Both the position numbers and the translations under genes were made by a program. This document shows, one piece after another, positions 32,234 through 44,200 of a DNA stretch of 64,000 nt. Below the pieces are notes generated by a model. It saw only the letters and a list, made by a program, of their open reading frames with translations, was not told where the DNA came from and ran no database searches. This DNA is from Flaccisagitta enflata. Taxonomy: Eukaryota; Chaetognatha; Sagittoidea; Aphragmophora. Position 1 is the stretch's first letter. Each line of letters begins with the position of its first letter. The stretch is from positions 10,416,001-10,480,000 of the forward strand of contig OZ231127.1 in NCBI GenBank assembly GCA_965153355.1, written 5' to 3'.

Positions 32234-35200
32234 TGTGTGTGTTAGTATCCTCACACACTTTTGCAACTCATTCGCCGCTCTTCTCCCGCTCTTCTCCCGC
32301 TTAAATTTCCCGCTCTTCTCCCACATAAATAGGGCTCAAGTTCCTGACGGAAGTCGCCTCGAAACTCTGAACAAAGACGTCGAGTTTTTGACTCGAGGTC
32401 GAAGTCGAACAGCACCGAGAATGAACAATCTCAACCCTATCCTTGCCAGGAGACTAGCCGGTAACAACCCATGCGTCAATTTTCCTCATTTCATAACTAG
32501 TGGAATAGTTTTAGGATGAATGGCGTAGTTAATGCATTAGAGAAGTCACAAGCCACTCTATAATAGCAAATTATCAACTCTGTTCTGTGATTCAACTTTA
32601 CAGATTGAATCAGTAATTAATTTCTGTTTTTCAAACGAAGCTGAAAAAAACATGGACTGCCAAAATAATAATGGAGGAGGATGAGAACTGTTGGCGGTTT
32701 TTCGTTCATCCAGGTTGGATGCGTGTTTTCTGACTATTATCGCAGGAATTGAAAACACTGAAAGAGTGGCTTCTGATTTCTCTAATGCTTCTTTCTGAAA
32801 ACGGGGCGATGTTCTCGGTGCGTCTATCCATTAACTAGTTGTCGTTGTGTCGAGACTGTGTGTATTCACTCATTTTTACCACCGCTTCCTCAGGTTCAGT
32901 GGCGAAAGACGATCGAGTAGACGCTCGCTATGTCAACAAAGCTCCTGAACAGAAGCCCACTGAAGGTGAATCTTTGCACGGTCTACATGTATTGCCTTCT
33001 TCAGATGGAGAGAAAAGACTTTATCGCAAATTCTGCGGTGACAAACATTTATAAATAGAAACAAAACTGAACTGATTCATCAATCGTTCTTAATTCACTT
33101 TCCAGCATCCCCGATTCTTCACTCCACTTTCGATGGTTCTAATGATTCCTCAATCAAAGATAACAAGCCGATGACGGTGCTCGATATGAGCGACATCAAC
33201 AACAGCCAACGTAAGATGCATCATATGCGACTGTCGATGAATTGTCAAACTTTGTTTCGTAGCAATTGACCGCTTCCAATATGGGGGATGGTGAAGCTAG
33301 CTACTACTGTACAGACGGGACCCTAATAAGAGCGGAGGAGGGACCCAAAGTGTTACATGCCCCCCTACAGCTCATATGGTTCAATCAATTTCCACACTTG
33401 CAGTGGCGGTTGACACTTCAGGAGAATACAAATGGCGCCACCATGGCGATTTTTCAATCTCCACCTTGAACCCCTCCAAATCACTCCAAAAGCTCGAAAA
33501 ATTGAAAAGTTCTCTTTCTCAAATTTTGACCCAAATTTGGCCCTTTGAAATTGAAAAATCGCCATGGTGGCGCCAATTGTATCGACCTAAGGTGTCAACC
33601 GCCACTGCAAATGAGAAAATTGATTGAACTATGTGAGCTGTAGGGGGGGCATGTAACAATTGGGTCCCTCCTCCGCTCTTATTAGGTTCCCTTCTGTAGT
33701 ATTTTTACTTCATTATGGAAGCGGTACGAAAATCAACCACTTCCGCATCCCTTGTCCGTTTTGATCAAAAGCCCAGAGATTCAGATTCATGGTAGCAAAG
33801 TAGCAATGCTACGCGGCAGGTGAGGCTCTAAGTGCGGCAGATGAGGCAGGAGTGGAGGTAATGGAGAAAGGAAAGGAATGGAAGCAAAAGATGATCTTGT
33901 GCAAAGAAAGAAAGATAGAAAGAACGATAGAACTAAGGTGGAAAGAAAGATTAAATGAAAGAAAGATTGAATGAAAGAAAGATTGAATGAAAGAAAGATT
34001 GAATGAAAGAAAGATTGAATGAAAGAAAGATTGAATGAAAGAAAGAAAGATTGAAGGAAAGAAAGAAAGATTGAAGGAAAGAAAGAAAGATTGAAGGAAA
34101 GAAAGAAAGATTGAAGGAAAGAAAGAAAGATTGAAGGAAAGAAAGAAAGATTGAAGGAAAGAAAGAAAGATTGAAGGAAAGAAAGAAAGATTGAAGGAAA
34201 GATAGAAAGATTGAAGGAAAGAAAGAAAGATTGAAGGAAAGAAAGAAAGATTGAAGGAAAGATAGAAAGATTGAAGGAAAGATAGAAAGATTGAAGGAAA
34301 GAAAGAAAGATTGAAGGAAAGAAAGAAAGATTGAAGGAAAGAAAGAAAGATTGAAGGAAAGAAAGAAAGATTGAAGGAAAGAAAGAAAGATTGAAGGAAA
34401 GAAAGAAAGATTGAAAGATTGAAAGAAAGAAAGAAAGATTGAAGGAAAGAAAGAAAGATTGAAGGAAAGAAAGAAAGATTGAAGGAAAGAAAGAAAGACT
34501 GACGGAAAGAAAGAAAGATTGACAGAAGGAAAGAAAGATTGAAGGAAGGAAAGAAAGATTGAAGGAAGGAAAGAAAGATTGAAGGAAGGAAAGAAAGATT
34601 GAAGGAAGGAAAGAAAGATTGAAGGAAGGAAAGAAAGATTGAAGGAAAGATAGAAAAATTGAAGGAAAGATAGCAAAATTGAATGAAAGATAGAAAAATT
34701 GAATGAAAGATAGAAAAATTGAATGAGAGAGAGATTGATTGAATGAGAGAGAGATTGATTGAATGAGAGAGAGATTGATTGAATGAGAGAGAGATTGATT
34801 GAATGAGAGAGAGATTGATTGAAAGAGTGAGAGATTGATTGAAAGAAAGAGAGATTGATTGAAAGAAAGAGAGATTGATTGATTCAAAGAAAGAGAGATT
34901 GATTGATTGAAAGAAAGATAGATTGATTGATTGAAAGAAAGATAGATTGATTGATTGAAAGAAAGAGAGATTGATTGATTGAAAGAAAGAGAGAGATTGA
35001 TTGATTGATTGAAAGAAAGAAAGAGAGAGATTGATTGATTGATTGATTGATTGAAAGAAAGAAAGAGATTGATTGATTGAAAGAAAGAAAGAGATTGATT
35101 GATTGAAAGAAAGAAAGAGATTGATTGATTGATTGATTGAAAGAAAGAGATTGATTGATTGATTGAAAGAAAGAGATTGATTGATTGATTGAAAGAAAGA

Positions 35201-38200
35201 GATTGATTGATTGATTGAAAGAAAGAGAGATTGATTGATTGATTGAGTGAAAGAAAGAGAGATTGATTGATTGATTGAAAGAAAGAAAGAGAGATTGATT
35301 GATTGAAAGAAAGAGAGATTGATTGATTGATTGATTGAAAGAAAGAGAGATTGATTGATTGATTGATTGAAAGAAAGAGAGATTGATTGATTGATTGAAA
35401 GAAAGAGAGATTGATTGATTGATTGAAAGAAAGAGAGATTGATTGATTGATTGAAAGAAAGAGAGATTGATTGAAAGAAAGAGAGATTGATTGAAAGAAA
35501 GAGTGATTGATTGATTGATTGAAAGAAAGAGTGATTGATTGAAAGAAAGAGAGATTGATTGAAAGAAAGATAGATTGATTGATTGATTGAAAGAGAGAGA
35601 TTGATTGATTGATTGATTGAAAGAGAGAGATTGATTGATTGATTGAAAGAAAGAGAGAAATAGAACAATAGAAGGAACAATAGAAGGATAGCTAGAAAGA
35701 AAGAAACAAGGCCAACACCTTACAGTCGTGTGCGGTTGTTAAGACTAAAAGACCAAAAGACCAAAAGACTAAAAGACTAAATGTAAATTGTCTTGAAATC
35801 ACTTAAAATAACGTAAAACGACAAAAAAAGCTAACAAAAGCAAGGTGTGACTGACTGACAGATAGACAGACAGAGCGGGTGGAAGAGTCGCGTGCATGCG
35901 ACTAAAAATTGAGAGACACAAGACAGAATGATAGAATAAATACCAAGCAAAATCTGCGGCAGCTCTTGAGGTTAAGTTTTGACACGCGGCCGCTGGCGGA
36001 ATCTGCATCTCTGATCAAGACGATGAGTGTACCAGGCGCATTTGTCATCATTGTTTCGTCGTTGCTTTCCAGAATGTGCATCCACACCCTCGAGCAAAGG
36101 AGATGCCACTCCTCAACGCTCTTCTAGTCACGTGGTGAGTGGGGGGGAAATGGTTATATGCCCTTTCATATATGGTATTTCATTAGGTCTTTCTGGAGGT
36201 CTTTCTGGAGGTCTTTCAGGAGGCCTTTCTGGAAGCCTTTCTGGGAGCCTTTCTGGAGGCCTTTCTGGAGGCCTTTCTTGTACTTGCTTGAAATTCGAGA
36301 ATTTTACGTCTTTTCATCGTTCCTGAGTGTAGGCCTATCGTTTTCTAACTGTATTTGTCAAGATTGCTTGCTGGTTTGTATTTGAGCCTGTTCCCCTCCC
36401 CTCTCCTCTTTCCTCCAATTATTTGTTTGGCATGTTTACCGTTCGCTCCCCAACCTTCGCAACCGTTACCTGCCTTCTCATTTCATTTCATTTCATTTCA
36501 TTTCATTTCATTTCATTTCATTTCATTTCATTTCATTTCATTTCATTTCATTTCATTTCATTTCATTTCATTTCATTGTTAATCTTTAATCCACGTTTTG
36601 TTTCTTATTCAGGATTCGTTCGTTTCCCCCGCGAATATCGAAAGAACGCCTGAAGATCCGACTTCAGATCTCAGTAGCTTGTTACCACTTCCTCAAGGTA
36701 ATCATTTGGATCATTTGGATCCCAGTAGCTTGTTACCCCTTCCTCAAGGTAATCATTAGACACATTCAGATTTCGTTAGCTTTGCAATCGAGTACAATTT
36801 ATCGAGATGGCATGATAGTTCTTCTGTGCCACAGTGCCAGATTCAACCGTTTACGTAACAACTTTTGATCATTTTGATTTTTATCAACTGGCGAGCGATC
36901 TCTTTATTATCGAATATTCTCGTCTTTCTCAGGTGGGCTAACAGACATCGAGAATCTGTTCATCAATTCTGTTCTCGAGTCTGTTGGTGGTGCCGAGGCC
37001 GATCCTGAAACCATTTCACCGCCCAAACCCGTCAAGTCAAATACGGACACCGCCTCTGCGTGTAAGTGCCTCACCGGGATAGCGTTTGGAAAAAGGGGTA
37101 CTGTTATTCAATTCGTTAGCTAGTCATTTGTATTACTGATAAAAAATCTGATTTCAAAAGAAACAAGGCCGGATACACGGCTACCCAAGAGAAAAAGATA
37201 ACCCATGCATTTGGGCAGGAGCAGTAATGCAATAAATGTTCGAAAATGTTCTAAAGTTTATGACGATCTTATGGACGAACCGACCGACGAACATAGCGGA
37301 TTATATGAAGTCGCGCACACGCGACAGAGAACGCCATTTGATGTATTTTCTTGTTCGTTTTGATATGACTTCAGGTGAGAATGTTGTTGTGGAAAGAGTT
37401 CAAATGGAACAAATTGGATCCTTTACCGGAAATCGTGAACCACCTGCCAGATCCATTTCTCAAGGTGATCCAGCTCTCAAAGTGATCCAGCTCTCAAATT
37501 TGAATACTTCAAAACTCCCTCCCCTCTCCCCTTCCGGCTTCCCCCCTCCCCCTCCCCCTTCCCCTCTCCCTTCCCCTCTCCCCTTCCCCCTTCCCCTGCC
37601 AGATTCATTTCTCAAGGTGATCCGGCTCTCAAGTCATCAAACCTCACCCCCCTCTCCCTCCCTTCTCCCCGTGCGTTATCGTCTTGATAAAACGAATGGA
37701 ATTTCTGACTTATCTTATTGCAGATTCTTTAAGCGAAGCGTTGAAAATCGTCGGGGGCGAAACTGAAGCCAACAAACCGACAGACGAACAGACCAACGCC
37801 TACAGGAGTGGAGGAACCGTTTTCACTGACAATCAGCAAGGTATTATGTGTAATTAATTTGTCCAGTAGTACTAGAATATGACGCACTGAAAATTACCAT
37901 AGAATTAGCTACCCGAGCCTGATAAATCATGATTTTCATAAAATCAAATGTGACAAAAATTTTTATTTGGATGTTGTCAATTGACATGTGAATAGATATA
38001 TTTTGCATGTTTTGATTTTAACAAGTCAGTTCAAGTCTTGAATCATAAATTTATTGTTGAAAAACTAGACAAAATGCAGTGGAAAAGTCAATTTGTAATT
38101 GTACCATGACTCAGACAGAATTCCAAATCTCAACAAAATAAGAACATAGCGCGTTCCCTAAATCAGTTACAGAGCGCGCTATGTTTTTATTTCATGGAGA

Positions 38201-41200
38201 TTTCGATTTCCTATGCAAATTTGGATTTTGGTGTAAGCTGAACAAAATCGATTGTCACTAATTTTTTCACCTTCTTATAACTTCATGGTCAAATTTCCTT
38301 CCATCCGATTTCCCATTCTACCATTTGGCTATTATAGATCATTTCTTTTATGTAATCAAAAATACTAAGTTTGAAAAAAATGAAGCAGGCAGTAACCAAA
38401 ATGAAAATGCCAATGTGGTTGGTTAGCTTGTCCTACGGGTAAATTCCTCTATCTCAAGTTTCAGTGCGTCATATATATCTTGCGTATCAATGCTACCAAC
38501 TTGCGGTAGATGCGACCGGCCGGACGCCGAAGGGGTGTAAAAATGGGAAAATGGGGAAAGAAAGAATAAAGATAGGAGGAAACTAGTGACGCGGGGACAC
38601 AATGGGAAGGAAAAAGGAAAACAGGAAGACAGGAAAAAAGGGAGACAGGAAAAAAAGTAAAGAAGTTACGAAAAAAAAGGAAAAAGGAAAAAAATATCCA
38701 AAGAAATAAGGAAGGGAAATAAAGACAGAGACACAGACAGACAGACAGATAGACAGACAGATAGACAGATGGACAGACAGAAGACACAGATAGACAGACA
38801 TATAGACCCAGATAGACAGACAGACAATACTAAATGACAACAACAGTAGTTGTTAGTGTGTAGATTTTGCCTGCACGAAGCAGCATCACCTGTGTAGGTG
38901 ATTCCAACTTGCTAGTCGCAGGGGATATAATCCAAATTTGCAAATTGTAGTTTTATGTTTCCTACACGTCAATCCACGAAAACATCATCACTCTTGGCGT
39001 CAAATATTTCTTCAATAGTATGACCCAGTGTGGGCCTGATGACATAGTGATAACAATGCGAATTGGGATAAGGCATATAATATAATATAACTCATTTCTA
39101 GAATTGTTTTACTTCCAAATAAAACTGCGTTTTGTTCGAAAGGATAATCATATTATAAAAGCTTCCTCAGCTAATCAGAATTCATCCCGGAATTGTCTTG
39201 CGGTTAGCAACGAAGCCAGTCCCCACGCTGGCCTTGCTTCCAGTAAATAGGGATGCGGTCTCAGAATGTCCCCCCCCCCCCCAAAAAAAAAAAAGAAAAT
39301 CAAGTCTTAATATTTATTAAATGTAAATTGGTTTTCCTCAGGGAACCGGGAGACGATTGAGGCAGCGATGCGGATTTTATCCGAGGCCATGATGAACGAC
39401 CCGATGATGACTCAAAATCTCTCAGATTTATTCACCGAAGAAAACCTCGCCGAACTATCGGCTATGGTGAGGGGAAATATGTACACATGTGGGGACATTG
39501 CTCTGGCCTTCTCGTTAGATTCCGTCATGTGCATATAATCGCAGGTTGAATGTATTACTGAAAAGTGAATACCCGTTTCTGCCTTTTCAGGTAAATCCCA
39601 ACGATATCTATCAGGAGGGTGGCGATATTCAAGGTCAAATAAACCAATTTGATCCCAGGTACGAATTCATGCCAATACTGGCCCAGAAAGCTTTGATGTT
39701 GAAATTGATTGATTGATTGATTGATTGACAAAGACTATGAAAATAATTGCGGTTGGATAGGGGCAGTGACGCTAAAGCCGGCATGGTCAGTGAGTAGAGG
39801 TGGTGTTGTTCGGGGAAAGCTAGTATAGTGAGAGCGCGATTGAAAAGTAGTGTGTAATTCATTTTCCAGCGCTGCCGTCGGGGATCCAAGTTGCGGGTAT
39901 TCCGCTTCCTCCACTGGCTTTGCTGTTCCAACATCCGGTTCCTCCTCCTTCCCCTCCTCTTCCTCCTCCTCCTTCCCTTCGTCTTCCGGTTGTCCTTATC
40001 CGGGAATTGCCGGAGACTTGGGCGGAATTTTCGCCGCTTCGCCGCAGAAGTTGAAAGATGGATTGTCAAAATTACTCGAAAGGTAAAGAAATCTTGACAG
40101 TTGTGAAATTTCATGTTTTGAAACGCTCTGGCTAGAGTTGTTGTCTGCTTACACCTGACACCTCCTTGTTGCTTTCGCCCTTCCTTTGTTTTTATCACTC
40201 ACTAAAGTCATCAAAGTCCCAAGTTTACGATCAAGCGTTCTGTCCCAAGTTTTCCATTGGCTTTCTATCTTTTGCAATCTTGTTTTCAACCTTTCCTTCT
40301 TTGCGTCTTTTCCTCAATCTCAATCTACCTTTCAATCTTTCTTTCGTTCAGTCAATATTTCAATCAAGAAATCAATTTCATTCCATCAAGACATTTCGTT
40401 CTATCAATATTTCAATCCATCGATCTATTTCGTTTCATCAGTACATTTATTTAATTTTTCTATCATTCTACCAATATTTTATTCAAATTCGTTTTATCTT
40501 TCTATCTTTTTTATCTTTCTATCTTTCAATATTTCAGTCCGGTTCGACGCGACGATCGTCGTAAAGATTTGTTCTCCTTGGGTTTGGACGAGAACAGCGG
40601 CAGTGGTTCTTCTCAAGGCGGGACCCAGGATCTTCTTAAGCTGCCGTCGTCTCAGTCTTCCTCTATTACGGGTTCCTCGGCCGCGGCCGCTGCAGCAGCA
40701 GCGTCGACCGCGTCAGGACTGGAACTGTTCCCCGACGCGGTTCTTAACGATGACCCTCCTGCTTTCTCCATCAATAGGTATACTGAAGAATTGTTTACAT
40801 CAACGGAACGATTTTGAACAGTGAGGAAGAATGGATGTTACCGCTCCATCCATATCCACGCCGTCATCGGGCCTTTTTACTGGGAAAAGATGCCATTCAG
40901 TACCACGAAAGTCTATGCAATGACTGTGCAATGTCTTAAACGCTCTCTCTCTCTGTCTCTCTCTCTCTGTCTCTCTCTCTTACCAACCCTGCAAAATACA
41001 ATCGATACAATTTCATCCTCATGTCGTACACTTTCCGCACTCCCTCTTCTCCTTCCCTCTATAGCCCGGTCCGGCCTGGATACTCAGCTACATCGGCCAC
41101 TTCCACGCCTCTCTCGACTGCCAATCAAACTGCCTCTTTCCCGTCACATTCATCGACGTCGTCGACAGTTTCGACGTCGGCCTCCTCTTCCTCCTCCACG

Positions 41201-44200
41201 ACGGCGCCAACGACGTCGTCTTCCGCTTCATCGGCATTCACGCCCACATTAACGACGGTCAACGTGTTCTACAACGACCTTCCAGCCATCGTTCTCGACG
41301 GCGTACCTATGGTCAGATTAGCCGACATTCACCATCAGGTACATTCTCCTAACTACAGTCTCTCTCTCTGTGACTCAGAAATACAAGGACGAGCGTGATA
41401 CCTGCATTAGTTTTAGCAACGGCCTGTATGACTGGTTGAAGTTGGTTCACGTATATCTGGTTGATAGAAACTGATAACCTGGGACGTAGTTGTAGTTGCA
41501 GTTGCTGAATTGCAGAAAACGACAACCAAATTGCTTCATTGTTTTGTTTTGTATTGTTTTTGTCCGCGACGGAATACCATTCCGACGCGGACTATGATTC
41601 GAGGCGGGTGGGTGTCGTCGTTGTCGTCGTCGTTGTTGTCGTCGTTGTCGTCGTCGTCCACACTTTTAAAAATGGGCTAAATTTTGAACGCCTTGACCGA
41701 TTTGCTTCATACTTGGAAGGAAGTTGTATTAGGGTAAGCCGCTTTGCAGCCTATGCGTATGTTATGATCCGACCCACCCAACCGGCCCAACCAGCCTACC
41801 AGCCTAAAAGTGAAAAATGTGCATAACTTCGGCATTTTTCTACCGATTTGGTTAAAATTTGGTATGTAGTCCCTAAATGGAAGAACTCAACATATGTATT
41901 TGAATTGAAAAGATTTTAGCATGCTAACTTGCCAACTATTTACTACCCTCTTCCAGCCTAAAAGTGAAAAATGTGCATAACTTTGGCATTTTTCAACCGA
42001 TCACGTTAAAACTTGGTATGTAGTCTCTAAATGGAAGGACTCAACATATGTATTTGATTTGTAAAGATTTTAGCATGTTAACTGGCCAAACCGGCCTACC
42101 ACCCAACCAGCCTACCAGCCGAAAAGTGAAAAACGTGCATAACTTTGGCATTTTTCAACCGATTTGGTTAAAACTTGGTATGTAGTCTCTAAATGGAAGG
42201 ACTCAACATATGTATTTGATTTGTAAATATTATAGCATGCTTACTGGCCAAACCGGCCAAACCGACCTTTGACAACGCCGTTTAACAACGCCGTTTGACA
42301 ACGCCGTTTGACAACGCCGTCTGACAACGCCGTTTGACAACGCCATTTGACAACGCTGCTTTGATAACGCCATTTGACAACGCCATTTGACAACGCCGTT
42401 TGACAACGTTTGGATAACGCCGTTGATAACGCTGTTGATAACGTCATTTGATAACGTTTGATAACGCTGTTGATAACGTTCGCCGACACAACGTCGTTGA
42501 TAACGCCGTTTGATAACGCCGCGATAACGCCGTTTGATAACGCGTTGATAACGCCGTTTGATAACGCCGTTGACAACGCCGATAACGCCGTTTGACAACG
42601 CGTTGATAACGCCGTTTGACAACGCTTTTGATAACGCCTTGATAACGCTGTTTGATAACGCCGTTTGACAACGCCGTGACAACGCCGTTTGACAACGCCG
42701 TTTGACAACGCCGTTTGACAACGCCGTTTGACAACGCCATTTGACAACGCCATTTGACAACGCCATTTGACAACGCCATTTGACAACGCCATTTGACAAC
42801 GCCGTTTGACAACGCCATTTGACCACGCCGTTTGACCCCAGTCGCGGACCCATACTCTTTTAAGATTTTTTGTAAATGACAACCAAGTTGCTTCATTTTT
42901 TTCTGGTGTTTCAAGGCGTAAGTCATTGTGACCGCCTAACAACGTCCCCACGCTCTTTTCTTCACAGGTTTTGCGGGACAAAAACACATCTGCTTTGCGT
43001 CGTAAAGTGGCATCATTGGGATTGCCATTTAGAGAAATAAGCGAGAGACAACGCGATCTGCTCATACGCTACGATCCCTTCTCAGGTGAGCACATATATC
43101 GTTTGGCTGGGATGTCACTCACATCTGTAAGTTTGCCATGTATTAATGTATGGGAAAGTATCCATTCACGCCTCGTCAGCAACGAAGAGCTCATTTGCAT
43201 ATTGAAGTGATTTACTAACTTTCACTGCTTTATGACATTACAATATCAATGTAGTTTTTACAACATCCGGTATGTTTAAGTCGTATTCCTTAGTATCTCT
43301 GATTATTTTCGTGATTTTAATGAATTCAGTCTCAGTAAATGGGGGTGAATGTTTAAGAAGATGCCCGCACACTTACTTTGTTTCATTGTAAATCGCGAAG
43401 TAGTATTTCTTTCGGATGAAAATCCTTCAGTTGAAATCTATCGATTTTATCTTTTAAGTTTCTTGTCGCTATGACTAATTCTTATATGTAAGCTCTAAAT
43501 CAAGGGATATCCATTTAAGGATGGATTTAAGCCCTGGATTTCACTTCGCGAATCAGTCGAGTGTGCCCGATAGACTCCGCCTCTAAACCTTAATTGTCAA
43601 GGATATTGCCTTCTTTTACACACGAAAAATAGTCGCAAAAGCGTTAGATGGTCATGGCCCGTGCCCTGCTTAAGTAGGTTGTGGCTGAAGGAGGGGAGAG
43701 GCAGGCGGAAGGTCGATGACCTTGCTTTCACACATATAGGAATTTCTCCTCCTCCTCCTCCGCACCTCCCCCAGCCTCCAGGCCCATTTCTCAGCCTGGA
43801 GGCCCATATCCCAGCCTCGAGGCCCAAATTCCAGTCTTGAGGCCCAAATCCCTGGAGAGTGGAATCTGGGCCTTGGGATTGGGATTTGGGCCTTGAGGGT
43901 GGGATTTGGGCCTTGAGGGTGGGATTTGGGCCTCAAGACTGGAATTTGGGCCTCGAGGCTGGGATGTGGGCCTCCAGGCTGAGAAATGGGCCTGGAGGCT
44001 GGGGGGAGGGGGGGTACGGAGGAGAAGGAGAAGGAGGAGAAAATTCCCCATATGTGTGAAAGCATAGGTCATCGACCCCTTCGGGGCCGCTGCCCAAAAA
44101 GGGAAAAAAAGGAAAAAAAGAAAGGAATAAGCTCTACAAACCTTCTGAATTACCTCCCGGGGGCATTTTTAGACGGCGGGGGAACAATGTCTATCTGTCG

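Larger units (their letters stand above)
33211..36072. other. Giant gene intron 10: foldback element and GAAA/GATT array
   Basis: 2.9 kb, nearly all repeat. Antisense open frames of up to 623 codons arise from the array and are not genes. A remnant of a family A/B-like element lies at 35705-35910 (ACAAGGCC ... GTCGCGTGCATGCGACTAAA). Confidence 0.75.
41339..42967. other. Giant gene intron 20, interrupting the Ski-like segment
   Basis: Contains a GTC/GTT run (41610-41655), three copies of an about 150-bp unit, and a 13-bp array. It lies between the codons for HHQ and VLRD of the Ski/Sno-like fold. Confidence 0.75.

Noticed and set aside
30892-32304. Plus-strand open frame of 470 codons
   Set aside because: It reads exon 7 in the wrong frame and then GTT and TG repeats; exon 7 has a better frame with good splice sites.
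33809-35680. Antisense open frame of 623 codons
   Set aside because: It is wholly the GAAA/GATT array read as FLSFNQS repeats; no start, splice or family support.
39635-40198. Minus-strand open frame of 187 codons
   Set aside because: Antisense to exon 18 and its flanking intron; basic-rich artefact without family resemblance.
42230-43065. Minus-strand open frames of 160-274 codons
   Set aside because: 13-bp array read in three frames because 13 is not a multiple of 3; composition follows the repeat.
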